A stretch of DNA of 64,000 nucleotides, taken from contig DKIJ01000026.1 of the NCBI GenBank assembly GCA_002454195.1, positions 3,865 to 67,864 on the forward strand, written 5' to 3'. The notes under the pieces are model-generated. The model saw only the letters and a program-made list of their open reading frames with translations, was not told the origin of the DNA and made no database searches. Positions 8,977-17,227 of the stretch are shown here, in pieces. Source of the DNA: Flavobacterium sp. UBA6721. Lineage in GTDB: Bacteria > Bacteroidota > Bacteroidia > Flavobacteriales > Flavobacteriaceae. The first letter of the stretch is position 1, and every line of letters begins with the position of its first letter. A program made the position numbers and the translations under genes.

Positions 8977-9306
8977 TTAGGGGTTTAATATTTTTCTCTT
9001 TTGATTTTCAAATTCATCAGTAGTTATTATTTTTTTCTCTAATAATTCATTTAATTTTTCTAATTGTTCATAATTTATATCTTTCTTTTCCTCCATTACA
9101 ATAATCTGCTGAGGCTCATCATTTTTAGTCAAAGCCCAAATCAATGCAATAATCCAACAAATCACTGACCAGCCTAAAAAAACATTTAGTAAGATTATCA
9201 AAAGTTTACTATCGTTTTTCCTCTCTACAGCTATTATTGATGGTAGCAGATAAATAATTGATATAACTATCAAAACAATTATTAATCCTGTAGTATATTT
9301 GTCCAT
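8977..9306 (-). CDS. Superinfection-immunity-like membrane protein with SHOCT tail
   Basis: A 109-residue protein. Two membrane helices (about 7-27 and 36-61: LIIVLIVISIIYLLPSIIAV, then LLNVFLGWSVICWIIALIWAL) match the pattern of the superinfection immunity / Imm-like family, in which a short loop joins two helices and the second ends ALIWAL. The C-terminus YEQLEKLNELLEKKIITTDE plus FENQKRKIL is a SHOCT helical hairpin. The start overlaps the stop of the gene upstream (TAATG). Family naming comes from phage T4 Imm; here no phage genes are near, so a role in phage exclusion is only a possibility. Confidence 0.7.
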   Translation of the reverse strand: MDKYTTGLIIVLIVISIIYLLPSIIAVERKNDSKLLIILLNVFLGWSVICWIIALIWALTKNDEPQQIIVMEEKKDINYEQLEKLNELLEKKIITTDEFENQKRKILNP

Positions 9307-9818
9307 TAATATTGATTTAAATTCTTAATATATTTGGTTTCAAAATCCTCAATTACCTCTTTATGTATTTTTTCATAAATAAAGTCGCCAATAAAACCAA
9401 GAAAAAAACGACCAATTATTCCACCTAAACCAACAATTCCAATGATGTATACATAAGGAACAATCATAGATACTATAATAAATGGAAATGCATAAATCGC
9501 CCACACTCTGAGATTGTAAGTAAATGGAGGGTCTAATTTATATGTTATTTTACTACTCTTCTTTCGAAGTCTTATTTCAACTCCTCTATACTCAACATAC
9601 TGAATTGGAAATTTTTCAAGCTCCACGATTTTATTAATGATTACATCATGGGCCGAATTATCTATCGATGTTTTAAATGTTGAATTAGCCAGATTTTCAT
9701 TATTCTCAACAAGCTTAAGCAATTCTGCTTTCTTAGCTGTATATTCTTGTTCAGTAATTATTCCTTGTACAAACAATTCGTGCCACTCTTGAATATTTTG
9801 ATATGTATAGTTTTCCAT
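9306..9818 (-). CDS. SHOCT-domain membrane protein, unknown function
   Basis: A 170-residue protein. Residues 1-35 form a SHOCT-like helical hairpin (YQNIQEWHELFVQGIITEQE, ending KKAELL), closely similar to that of the gene upstream. Residues about 105-145 form one or two membrane helices (IYAFPFIIVSMIVPYVYIIG, IVGLGGIIGRFFLGFIG). The C-terminus is charged. I do not recognise the middle domain. Stop and next start overlap by one base (TAATG), so it is translationally coupled to the superinfection-immunity-like gene. Confidence 0.6.
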   Translation of the reverse strand: MENYTYQNIQEWHELFVQGIITEQEYTAKKAELLKLVENNENLANSTFKTSIDNSAHDVIINKIVELEKFPIQYVEYRGVEIRLRKKSSKITYKLDPPFTYNLRVWAIYAFPFIIVSMIVPYVYIIGIVGLGGIIGRFFLGFIGDFIYEKIHKEVIEDFETKYIKNLNQY

Positions 9819-9936
9819 TTAATTTACTTTATGTAAAATTGATTTTCTTTTTTATCAGTTAGTTACATCTTTAAAAAACAATTATAATCTTTAGAAAGCT
9901 GTATAACACCTGATTTACCACAAGTAGTTTCGCATC

Positions 9937-10791
9937 TTAATCGATATTTTTAACATTCGTTAATTCTAAACTCTTGTTTTCTAAATTATACTCAAATAGA
10001 CCTGTATAGCAAGGGTGTTCACTTTGACAATTTTCTGTAGTGATATTAAATGTTCCTTTTAGTATTTTATCATCCAAACTTTGATAATCTAATCCATTAA
10101 TAAATTGTTCTTTTTCAACTTTTTCAAATCCAGATGTGCCTAAATTTTCGTTTACCAAATCAATAAATTTGGTTTTAAAATCGTTTGTCAAATCCTCATT
10201 TACTATTAATGAGTTATTGTCTGATGTTACTATAAACATATTTGAAAGATAATTCTGCATTCCATTTCCTTGCCAACAATTTCCAGCAGTATAATAGACA
10301 ACGTAATCTTCTATTCCATCATCATTAATGTCAGAATGAATTTTGTTTATTCCATCCCCAATTAATGAATACCTGTAAATTTCCGTATCATAATAATTTA
10401 TGTTCTCCTGAGAATCGTTACATTCGGTTTCAGTAATAATTTGAACTTTAGATTGACTTAAATCATTGATATAATCCATTGAAACTTCATCAATGTCTTT
10501 TTCTTTACTCATAAAAACAATAGTCGAACCAATCAGAGCTAAGCCTAAAAAACTTAAAATCCATAATTTGTTTTGTCGAAACCATAAAAATGGCTCATCC
10601 TTAATTCTATTTTGAAATTGTTCATCAACTATTTGAAGAGATGTGACTTCTTCTTTTGTTATAGCCGTTTCATTACTTTCTCCATTTATTAATAATTCTG
10701 TTTTCCTTTCTGTAAATTCTTTTTCTGTAATTATTCCTTGTTCTAACAATTTGTGCCATTCGCGGATATTTTTATATGTATTATTTTCCAT
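9937..10791 (-). CDS. SHOCT-domain protein with one membrane helix and a large extracytoplasmic part
   Basis: A 284-residue protein. An N-terminal SHOCT-like hairpin (YKNIREWHKLLEQGIITEKE) is followed by a linker, a membrane helix (about 95-113, LWILSFLGLALIGSTIVFM) and a probably periplasmic domain of about 170 residues. That domain contains SDINDDGIEDYVVYYTAG, resembling the D-x-[ND]-x-D-G calcium-binding or FG-GAP/VCBS-like loop, and several Cys. It follows the DUF805 gene with no gap (stop codon directly before ATG). The function is unknown; the topology suggests an envelope sensor or anchored binding protein. Confidence 0.6.
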   Translation of the reverse strand: MENNTYKNIREWHKLLEQGIITEKEFTERKTELLINGESNETAITKEEVTSLQIVDEQFQNRIKDEPFLWFRQNKLWILSFLGLALIGSTIVFMSKEKDIDEVSMDYINDLSQSKVQIITETECNDSQENINYYDTEIYRYSLIGDGINKIHSDINDDGIEDYVVYYTAGNCWQGNGMQNYLSNMFIVTSDNNSLIVNEDLTNDFKTKFIDLVNENLGTSGFEKVEKEQFINGLDYQSLDDKILKGTFNITTENCQSEHPCYTGLFEYNLENKSLELTNVKNID

Positions 10792-11352
10792 TTAATTCGC
10801 AAGTACTTTTGTTTTTTCACTTTCAAATTCTTCTTGTGTAAAAATCCCTTTATCAAGTAATTCTTTCAGTTCCTTTAATTGGTTTATTTTGTCTTGGTGG
10901 GTCATACCATTTACCGTTTTTTTTGTATGTTCCCTTTCTGCATTTTCTTTCGTTTTCCCTTTTGATTTTTCCTTGCTTTGAATTGTGATTTCTTTAGGGG
11001 CAACACCATATTTATTATCTTCCTGATTTCCTTTTGTACATGCTAATATTAAACCATAAATAGGAATTATGGAAAACCAACCACTTTTCCCAATATCATG
11101 CATCCTTCTAACTCCAACCGCAATCGAAGGAATTAATATAGCAAGTTGAAAAATTCTAGAAAATAAGTATAATTTTGATAGTGTTTCAGCATTATCTATC
11201 ACCGATTCAATATCTCTTGAAAGGGAAAAACTAACAAGGCCAAACCCAGACATTATTATCATATTAAATAAGAAAAAACTCCAATATTCTCTTCTTCCTG
11301 ATCGACCACTAAATTTTGCATAATCCTGTAATGCTTTTAGATAATAATTCAT
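10792..11352 (-). CDS. DUF805 membrane protein with C-terminal SHOCT domain
   Basis: A 186-residue protein. The N-terminus YAKFSGRSGRREYWSFFLFN is the DUF805 hallmark (aromatic, Arg-rich motif before the first helix). It is followed by membrane helices at about 24-42 and 65-83, the conserved GVRRMHDIGKSGWF loop and a third helix. A long charged linker (about 125-150) leads to a SHOCT hairpin (INQLKELKELLDKGIFTQEE). It is the first gene of the minus-strand SHOCT run, with a good promoter at 11405-11434. Confidence 0.8.
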   Translation of the reverse strand: MNYYLKALQDYAKFSGRSGRREYWSFFLFNMIIMSGFGLVSFSLSRDIESVIDNAETLSKLYLFSRIFQLAILIPSIAVGVRRMHDIGKSGWFSIIPIYGLILACTKGNQEDNKYGVAPKEITIQSKEKSKGKTKENAEREHTKKTVNGMTHQDKINQLKELKELLDKGIFTQEEFESEKTKVLAN

Positions 11353-11404
11353 AATTTTTGTTTTTTAATTGTTTATTTAGATGATTTCCTAAAGTATTTT
11401 TTCA

Positions 11405-11434
11405 CAAAAATAAAATTATTTCGGTTAAAAACAA
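11405..11434 (-). promoter_or_regulatory. Promoter of the DUF805/SHOCT operon
   Basis: On the minus strand the -33 TTG (complement of 11432-11434) is separated by 19 bases from TATTTTTG (complement of 11405-11412), an ideal Bacteroidota promoter. A palindrome CGGTT-N6-AACCG (11422-11437) overlaps the -33 element. Confidence 0.6.
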
Positions 11435-11472
11435 CCGATTATTTGTAATCACTTATAAAAAATCGATTACAA
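11422..11472. promoter_or_regulatory. Candidate operator region between the XRE gene and the SHOCT operon
   Basis: Two inverted repeats lie back to back in the divergent intergenic region: CGGTT-N6-AACCG (11422-11437), and TTGTAATC (11443-11450) paired with GATTACAA (11465-11472). CGATTA also occurs twice as a direct repeat. The right half-site abuts TATTTTCG (11474-11481), a near -7 box for the XRE gene, so a bound repressor could block both promoters. Confidence 0.45.
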
Positions 11473-11485
11473 GTATTTTCGTTGT

Positions 11486-11719
11486 ATGTGTGCACAACGA
11501 AAAAAAGAAATTCCGCAAATCGTTATTCTGGTTGGAAACAGAATAAACGCAATCATAAAAGAAAAAAAACTAAAACAACGTGATGTTGCTCATGACGCAG
11601 GTTTGGATGTTGAAAACTTGAGAAAGTATATAAAAGGTAAACAAGAAATGAAAATTAGCACAATGTTGAAAATTGTTAATTCCCTGGATATTAAAATAAG
11701 TGATTTGTTTGAAGAATAG
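11486..11719 (+). CDS. XRE-family helix-turn-helix regulator
   Basis: A 77-residue single-domain DNA-binding protein. The Cro/C1-type five-helix fold spans about 12-75, with the helix-turn-helix around QRDVAHDAGLDVENLRKYIK and the closing helix STMLKIVNSLDIKISDLF. It is divergent from the SHOCT operon and separated from it by inverted repeats. It probably regulates itself and that operon, as small XRE proteins in this arrangement usually do. There is no adjacent toxin. Confidence 0.85.
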   Translation: MCAQRKKEIPQIVILVGNRINAIIKEKKLKQRDVAHDAGLDVENLRKYIKGKQEMKISTMLKIVNSLDIKISDLFEE

Positions 11720-11844
11720 AAAATTACATAAAAACCAACAACTTTTTTAACATCTTTTAACTTAAAGAAAACTTTGATGGGATTCCTCCTTCATCGGAAT
11801 TGACAAGATTGTGAGTAAAATGCTCCAAATAAAATTGGATTCCT

Positions 11845-11852
11845 TATTTTTG
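11845..11852 (+). promoter_or_regulatory. metG promoter, -7 box
   Basis: TATTTTTG matches TAnnTTTG fully and lies 19 bases before the metG ATG at 11872. No well-spaced -33 TTG is seen. Confidence 0.55.
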
Positions 11853-11871
11853 CGCTCAATAAAATTGAATT

Positions 11872-13935
11872 ATGTTACAAAATCCAGAAAGATATACGAT
11901 TACAGCGGCTTTGCCATATACTAACGGGCCTATTCATATTGGGCATTTAGCGGGGGTTTATGTTCCTGCTGATATTTATTCGCGTTATTTGCGTTTGCAA
12001 AATCGTGATGTTTTGTTTGTGTGCGGAAGCGACGAACACGGAGTTGCGATTTCGATGAAAGCCAAAAAAGAAGGGATTACACCTCAGGAAGTAATTGATA
12101 AATACGACGGAATTATCCGTAAATCATTCGCTAATTTTGGAATTGCATTCGATAATTATTCGAGAACTTCGTTGCCTGTTCACCACGAAACAGCTTCGGA
12201 TTTCTTTAAAAAGCTATATGATAATGGCGATTTTATCGAAGAAGTAACGGAACAATTGTATGATGCTAAGGCTAATCAGTTTTTGGCAGATCGTTTTGTA
12301 ACGGGAACTTGCCCTAAATGTGGTAACGAAGAAGCTTATGGGGATCAATGCGAGAAATGCGGTTCGACTTTGAACGCTACCGATTTGATTAATCCAAAAT
12401 CGACTATTACCGGTGAAACTCCGGTTTTGAAATCAACAAAACACTGGTTTTTGCCATTGGATCGTTATGATGCTTTCCTGAGAGAATGGATTTTGGAAGG
12501 TCATAAAAACGACTGGAAACCGAATGTGTACGGACAAGTAAAATCATGGATTGACGGAGGTTTGGAACCACGTGCCGTAACCCGTGACTTAGACTGGGGA
12601 ATTGATGTTCCGGTTGAAGGCGCCGAAGGTAAAAAGTTATATGTATGGTTTGATGCGCCTATCGGATATATTTCGTCAACCAAAGAATGGGCAGCGAGAG
12701 AAGGAAAAGAGTGGGAGCCTTATTGGAAAAATGAAAATACCAAGTTGGTTCACTTTATCGGAAAAGATAATATCGTTTTCCACTGCGTGATTTTTCCAGC
12801 GATGTTAAAAGCAGAAGGAAGCTATATTTTACCCGAAAATGTACCGGCAAATGAGTTCCTGAATTTAGAAGGGAACAAATTATCAACTTCTAAAAACTGG
12901 GCGGTTTGGCTGCACGAATATTTAGAAGAATTCCCAGATCAGCAGGATGTTTTGCGTTATGCTTTGACTTCGAATGCACCGGAAACTAAAGACAACGACT
13001 TTACTTGGAAAGATTTTCAGGCTAGAAATAACAATGAGTTGGTAGCTATTTTTGGTAATTTCATCAACCGTGTTGTGGTATTAACTAACAAATACTACAA
13101 CGGAATTGTGCCAACTCCAAACGAATTAACAGAAGTTGACGAGCAAACTTTAGCGGAATTACAAGCCTATCCGGCGGTAATTTCGAGTTCACTTGAGCGT
13201 TATAGATTCAGAGAAGCTTTAGGCGAGATGATGAATGCAGCTCGTTTAGGGAATAAATATTTGGCAGATGAAGAACCTTGGAAAGTAATTAAAGATAATC
13301 CGGAGCGTGTACAAACGCAAATGTATGTGGCATTGCAAATTGCAGCGGCTTTGAGTTCGCTTTGTGAGCCTTTCTTGCCATTTACTGCGGCTAAATTGAA
13401 ACTTATTTTAAACTTAGACGATGTAAAAATCGATTGGAATACAATAACTGATACTGCTGATGTAATGCCTGCTGGTCACCAAATTGGTCAGACAGAATTA
13501 CTTTTTTCAAAAATTGAAGACGAAGCAATACAAAAACAAATAGATAAATTGGAAGCAACTAAAACAGCTAATTTGGCTGAAAATAAAAAGGCAGAACCAC
13601 AAAAAGATTTAATTCAGTTTGAAGATTTTGCTAAAATGGATTTACGTGTTGGAACTATTTTAGAAGCGGAAAAAATGCCAAAAGCGAACAAACTATTGAT
13701 TTTAAAAGTAGATACCGGAATTGATGTTCGTACTATTGTTTCTGGAATTGCCGAAAGTTTCAAACCAGAGGATATCATCGGAAAACGAGTTACTGTTTTA
13801 GTCAACTTGGCACCAAGAGCTTTACGTGGTGTAGAAAGCCAAGGAATGATTTTGATGACGAATAATGCCGAAGGCAAATTAGTTTTCGTAAATCCGGATG
13901 CTGATGGAGTAGGGAATGGAGAGACGATTAATTAA
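11872..13935 (+). CDS. metG: Methionine--tRNA ligase
   Basis: Class I synthetase charging both initiator and elongator tRNA-Met. The 687 residues carry the HIGH motif (HIGH, 22-25, in [11 protein letters not shown]), a zinc knuckle (CPKCG and CEKCG, about 147-163) and a KMSKS equivalent (KLSTSK, about 336-341). There is also an anticodon-binding helical domain and a C-terminal tRNA-binding OB domain (about 580-687, [20 protein letters not shown]), which makes it the long dimer-type form. It is monocistronic: promoter at 11845, inverted repeat after the stop. Confidence 0.97.
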   Translation: MLQNPERYTITAALPYTNGPIHIGHLAGVYVPADIYSRYLRLQNRDVLFVCGSDEHGVAISMKAKKEGITPQEVIDKYDGIIRKSFANFGIAFDNYSRTSLPVHHETASDFFKKLYDNGDFIEEVTEQLYDAKANQFLADRFVTGTCPKCGNEEAYGDQCEKCGSTLNATDLINPKSTITGETPVLKSTKHWFLPLDRYDAFLREWILEGHKNDWKPNVYGQVKSWIDGGLEPRAVTRDLDWGIDVPVEGAEGKKLYVWFDAPIGYISSTKEWAAREGKEWEPYWKNENTKLVHFIGKDNIVFHCVIFPAMLKAEGSYILPENVPANEFLNLEGNKLSTSKNWAVWLHEYLEEFPDQQDVLRYALTSNAPETKDNDFTWKDFQARNNNELVAIFGNFINRVVVLTNKYYNGIVPTPNELTEVDEQTLAELQAYPAVISSSLERYRFREALGEMMNAARLGNKYLADEEPWKVIKDNPERVQTQMYVALQIAAALSSLCEPFLPFTAAKLKLILNLDDVKIDWNTITDTADVMPAGHQIGQTELLFSKIEDEAIQKQIDKLEATKTANLAENKKAEPQKDLIQFEDFAKMDLRVGTILEAEKMPKANKLLILKVDTGIDVRTIVSGIAESFKPEDIIGKRVTVLVNLAPRALRGVESQGMILMTNNAEGKLVFVNPDADGVGNGETIN

Positions 13936-13943
13936 TATTATTA

Positions 13944-13988
13944 CCGCAAATTCGCAAATTATTTAAAATACAATTTGCGAATTTTCGG
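13944..13988 (+). terminator. 17-bp inverted repeat downstream of metG
   Basis: CCGCAAATTCGCAAATT (13944-13960) pairs with 13972-13988 with one mismatch across an 11-base loop. It directly follows metG and precedes the EamA gene. There is no T-tract. The words CGCAAATT and ACCGCAAA belong to the dispersed intergenic repeat family seen elsewhere in the window, so it may be a repeat that also serves as a 3' end. Confidence 0.5.
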
Positions 13989-14063
13989 TTACAAATAACT
14001 TCATAGCTTTTGCTTTTTAAAAGGAAAATCAAGAATTGCTAAGCAAAATTATTTTTCAAATAA

Positions 14064-14936
14064 ATGAAAATTAACAAACCCAAATTAGCCTTAGCAATTG
14101 GAATACTATGTATTTCTATCTTTCCTATTTTGGTTCGCTTGCATTTAACTGATGGTTTGATTTCTGCTTTTTACCGTATGTTTATTGCTGCGGTTTTTTT
14201 ATTACCTTATGTTTTTATTAGCAAACGGTTTCAGCTGCCAGAAGGTCGTTATTTGTTGCTTTCAGTTATTTGCGGAATTATATTCGCTTCTGATATTTCG
14301 GTTTGGAATTTTGCGATACAACATTCTAGTGCTACTCAGGCTACTTTACTGGCAAATTTAACGCCTGTTTGGGTGGGTATTGGGTCTTTCTTTTTTTTTA
14401 AAAACAAACCTAGTACAAATTTTTGGCTTGGAACTATTGTGGCACTTTTTGGTATGTTTGTTTTAGTAGGATTTGAAACCTTTCTCCAGTTTAAAATAGA
14501 TCTAGCCTTTGTTTTGGCAGTTATTTCAGGAATGCTTTATGCTTCTTATATTTTAATCAGTAAAATTGTTTTAGAAAAACTAGATGTACTTTCATTTATG
14601 AGTATTGTTTTGTTTTCCTCCAGTTTGTTTTTGGCTTTAATTTGTTGGGTTTCTGGTGAAAATTTTACAGGTTTTTCCACAGCAGCTTGGTTGGTTTTGT
14701 TAATACAAGGAATGATTTGTCAACTGTTGGCTTGGTTAATGATTAGTTATTCTACTCAACATTTGAAGGCTACTAGAGTGTCTTTGAGTTTGTTAGCCCA
14801 AGCCGTTTTAACTACATTTTTAGCCTGGATTTTTTTAGAAGAAAAAATGAGTTGGGATAGGATTCTTGGTGCTGTTTTTTTACTTTTAGGAATAGGAATT
14901 ACCTTTTATAATAAACCATTGTCAATAAAAAAATAA
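14064..14936 (+). CDS. EamA/DMT-superfamily transporter
   Basis: A 290-residue inner-membrane protein with about ten hydrophobic helices in two EamA halves. The first half includes ISVWNFAIQHSSATQATLLA (14300-14360 region) and the second includes RVSLSLLAQAVLTTFLAWIF, both of which match the conserved helix patterns of drug/metabolite exporters. The substrate cannot be read from the sequence. It is followed after 4 bases by a HAD hydrolase gene, so the two form an operon. Confidence 0.88.
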   Translation: MKINKPKLALAIGILCISIFPILVRLHLTDGLISAFYRMFIAAVFLLPYVFISKRFQLPEGRYLLLSVICGIIFASDISVWNFAIQHSSATQATLLANLTPVWVGIGSFFFFKNKPSTNFWLGTIVALFGMFVLVGFETFLQFKIDLAFVLAVISGMLYASYILISKIVLEKLDVLSFMSIVLFSSSLFLALICWVSGENFTGFSTAAWLVLLIQGMICQLLAWLMISYSTQHLKATRVSLSLLAQAVLTTFLAWIFLEEKMSWDRILGAVFLLLGIGITFYNKPLSIKK

Positions 14937-14940
14937 AACT

Positions 14941-15627
14941 ATGTCTTTTAAAGTAATTGCATTTGATGCTGATGATACGTTGTTTGTAAATGAAACCTAT
15001 TTTTTAGAAACAGAGGAAAAATTCTGTGCTTTAATGAGTGATTACCTTTCGCATCAAGGGCTTTCGCAGGAGCTTTTTAGAATTGAAATCAAAAATTTAT
15101 CCATATACGGTTATGGAATTAAAGCTTATATACTTTCGATGATTGAAGCCGCGATGACCATATCAAATAATACGATTCCTGTTGAAGTAGTTGGTAAAAT
15201 TATTGAATACGGTAAGGAATTATTAGTGAAGCCAATTGTGCTTTTGGATGGGGTAGAAGAGACTTTGGCTGCTTTGTATGGTAAATACAAACTGGTTGTG
15301 GCTACCAAAGGGGATTTGCTGGATCAACGACGTAAATTGCACAATTCAGGTTTGGGGAAATATTTTCACCATATCGAAGTGATGTCGGACAAACAAGAAC
15401 AGGACTATCTGGATTTGATAAAACGTTTAGAAATTGAACCATCTGAATTTTATATGATTGGGAATTCACTTAAATCGGATGTTTTGCCGGTTTTGAGTAT
15501 CGGAGGGTACGCTGCACACATTCCATTTCATACCACCTGGGCGCATGAGAAGATTGATCATGAAGTGAGGCATGAAAATTTTAGATCTTTTGAAAAAATT
15601 ACCGAAATATTGGAGTTGTTGAGATAA
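14941..15627 (+). CDS. HAD-superfamily hydrolase
   Basis: A 228-residue cytosolic phosphatase-like protein. Motif I is FDADDTLF (Asp9, Asp11), with motif II around VVATKGD, a Lys in the YLDLIKRL region and motif III in YMIGNSLKSDVLPVLSIG. It has an alpha-helical cap between motifs I and II (C1 type). The substrate is unknown. It sits 4 bases after the EamA transporter stop, which suggests a shared transcript. Confidence 0.88.
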   Translation: MSFKVIAFDADDTLFVNETYFLETEEKFCALMSDYLSHQGLSQELFRIEIKNLSIYGYGIKAYILSMIEAAMTISNNTIPVEVVGKIIEYGKELLVKPIVLLDGVEETLAALYGKYKLVVATKGDLLDQRRKLHNSGLGKYFHHIEVMSDKQEQDYLDLIKRLEIEPSEFYMIGNSLKSDVLPVLSIGGYAAHIPFHTTWAHEKIDHEVRHENFRSFEKITEILELLR

Positions 15628-15702
15628 AAAACTTCATCTTTTATTTCGTTAAATAAAATCCAAAATGGATGTAGACCTTATATTTTAATCCGTTTTTTAC
15701 TA

Positions 15703-15716
15703 ACTTTACGTAAAGT
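15703..15716. promoter_or_regulatory. 14-bp perfect palindrome upstream of ferritin
   Basis: ACTTTACGTAAAGT is self-complementary over all 14 bases and lies 22 bases before the ferritin ATG. It overlaps a TAACTTTA sequence (15701-15708) that could be a weak -7 box. This placement fits an operator, but the binding protein is unknown and it is not a typical Fur box. Confidence 0.45.
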
Positions 15717-15738
15717 ATAATAATAAAAACCCAATTGT

Positions 15739-16257
15739 ATGTTATTAAAAAATATAGAAAACGCATTAAATAAACAAATTCGCATTGAAGCTGAATCTTC
15801 TCAAACTTATTTATCAATGGCTTGTTGGGCTGAGGTTCATGGTTTAGAAGGGATTGCACAATTTATGTATGCCCAGTCTGACGAAGAACGTGCTCATATG
15901 CTTAAATTGATTAAATATGTAAATGAACGAGGCGGTCATGCTCAGGTCACCGACTTGAAAGCGCCTAAAACAACTTATACTACTTTCAAAGAAATGTTTG
16001 AAGAATTATACAAACATGAGGTTTTTGTTTCTGATTCGATTAACGAATTGGTTCATATTACTTTTTCGGAGAAAGATTATGCAACGCATAATTTCTTGCA
16101 ATGGTATGTTTCTGAGCAAATCGAAGAAGAAGCTACTGCTAAGAATATTTTGGATAAAATTAACCTTATTGGTGACGATAAAGGAGGTTTGTATTTGTTT
16201 GATCGCGACATTCAACAGTTGGCAGTTACCAATTCAACAACGAATAGTCTCAAATAA
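15739..16257 (+). CDS. Ferritin (non-heme, FtnA type)
   Basis: A 172-residue cytosolic iron-storage protein expected to form a 24-subunit shell and oxidise Fe2+. The ferroxidase centre is complete: Glu17, Tyr24, Glu50, His53, Glu94, Gln127 and Glu130 are all in the expected helices (IEAESSQTYLSM; SDEERAHM; YKHEVF; SEQIEEE). The first ATG is the family start. It is preceded by a perfect palindrome at 15703 and followed by the Lys/Cys-rich miniprotein gene, which has its own promoter box. Confidence 0.95.
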   Translation: MLLKNIENALNKQIRIEAESSQTYLSMACWAEVHGLEGIAQFMYAQSDEERAHMLKLIKYVNERGGHAQVTDLKAPKTTYTTFKEMFEELYKHEVFVSDSINELVHITFSEKDYATHNFLQWYVSEQIEEEATAKNILDKINLIGDDKGGLYLFDRDIQQLAVTNSTTNSLK

Positions 16258-16305
16258 AAAACGTTAAAGTTTATTTAGAATATATAAAAATAACATTTTT
16301 TGATT

Positions 16306-16313
16306 TATATTTG
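16306..16313 (+). promoter_or_regulatory. -7 box of the 61-residue gene
   Basis: TATATTTG fits TAnnTTTG and lies 24 bases before the ATG at 16338. A small hairpin TCAGTTT-t-AAACTGA (16316-16330) would lie at or just after the transcription start. Confidence 0.5.
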
Positions 16314-16337
16314 CTTCAGTTTTAAACTGATAGTGAG

Positions 16338-16523
16338 ATGGGCAAAAAAGAAAAAGAGAAAGACAGCAAAAAAAAGAAGAAAGACAAAAAGAAAAAAGAA
16401 GCTCTTGTTGTGATCAAAAAAGTGGAAAACTGTAAATCTTCCTGTTGTGAAAAGTTCAAAAAATCAGAAAGCAAACGTTGCAAACGCTGCCCTATGTATG
16501 ATTTGATTAAAAAAGTAGCCTAA
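16338..16523 (+). CDS. Lysine-rich miniprotein with a cysteine cluster
   Basis: A 61-residue protein in two parts. Residues 1-28 are almost entirely Lys, Asp, Glu and Ser. Residues 29-61 carry five cysteines in CKSSCCEKF and CKRCPMYDLI, a pattern that could bind a metal ion. It has its own -7 box and a strong terminator, which supports it being a real gene. I recall no named family. The position after ferritin suggests, but does not show, a link with iron or redox state. Confidence 0.65.
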   Translation: MGKKEKEKDSKKKKKDKKKKEALVVIKKVENCKSSCCEKFKKSESKRCKRCPMYDLIKKVA

Positions 16524-16534
16524 ATTTATATATA

Positions 16535-16564
16535 AAAACCCATTCGTAGCAGCGAATGGGTTTT
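16535..16564 (+). terminator. Rho-independent terminator after the 61-residue gene
   Basis: AAAACCCATTCG pairs with CGAATGGGTTTT, with a loop of about 6 bases, followed by a short T-rich run. Confidence 0.8.
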
Positions 16565-16604
16565 CTATTTAATGACATTGCTGGTTTAACCGGAAAGTTT
16601 TTTT

Positions 16605-16714
16605 ACCGCAAAGGTTACAAAGGATTCGCAAAGTTTTAATAAGTAATAGCGAAGCTTAAACAATTTAAAAAATCATTGCATTCTTAGCGTAAAATCTTTG
16701 TGAATTTAGCGGTA
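16605..16714. repeat. CGCAAAG/ACCGC-type inverted repeat
   Basis: ACCGCAAAG (16605-16613) and ATTCGCAAAG (16624-16633) on the left are answered by CTTTGTGAATTTAGCGGTA (16696-16714) on the right. This forms an imperfect inverted repeat just downstream of ssb on its strand. It is a member of the same family as the 6017 and 47485 repeats. Confidence 0.5.
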
Positions 16715-16719
16715 GAAAA

Positions 16720-17055
16720 TTATGGTTTTCCTAATAAAAGTAAATCAGAAACTACTACTTCAGTCACATAACGTTTTTCACCGTTTTTATCGTCATAACT
16801 GCGGTGTGTTAATTTGCCTTCAATAGCAATTTCTTTACCTTTAGTCACGTATTTTTCAATAATTTCGGCAGTTTTGCCCCAAGCTACTAAACGATGCCAT
16901 TGGGTTTCTTCTATTTTTTCACCTTTTTCATTTTTATAACTTTCATTAGTAGCCAAAGTAAAATTGGCTAATTTTTTACCTCCATCAAAATTTTTGATTT
17001 CTGGATCGTTTCCTAAGTGACCGATTAACTGTACTTTGTTTCTTAATGCATTCAT
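16720..17055 (-). CDS. ssb: Short single-stranded DNA-binding protein
   Basis: A 111-residue OB-fold SSB: MNALRNKVQLIGHLGNDPEI, then NFTLATNESYKNEKGEK, WHRLVAWGKTAEIIEKYVTKG and EGKLTHRSYDDKNG in family order. It ends at VVVSDLLLLGKP directly after the OB fold. It therefore lacks the Gly/Pro-rich linker and acidic DDDIPF-type tip with which housekeeping SSBs recruit partners. It may be a secondary SSB, with the full-length one elsewhere in the genome. Confidence 0.92.
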   Translation of the reverse strand: MNALRNKVQLIGHLGNDPEIKNFDGGKKLANFTLATNESYKNEKGEKIEETQWHRLVAWGKTAEIIEKYVTKGKEIAIEGKLTHRSYDDKNGEKRYVTEVVVSDLLLLGKP

Positions 17056-17227
17056 GGCGTATAAAATTTAATTGTTAATATTATTTTTTTAAGTCTTTAT
17101 TGATATTGTTATTGTCATTGAAATTAACATTGTTTTTGTTTCATTTCAACGAGACAAAGTTGCAACAACAGCCAGCAGTTAGTCGGTAGTTAGTTGTTTA
17201 CTTTCGGTTGTAAATATTTGTAAGCGT

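Noticed and set aside
8389..11719. Prophage remnant suggested by the XRE regulator and the superinfection-immunity-like gene
   Set aside because: No integrase, terminase, portal, tail or attachment repeats are present, and the genes have host-like promoters.
15641..15859. 72-residue minus-strand frame across the ferritin start
   Set aside because: It is antisense to ferritin and to its promoter palindrome, with no start context and no similarity I recognise.
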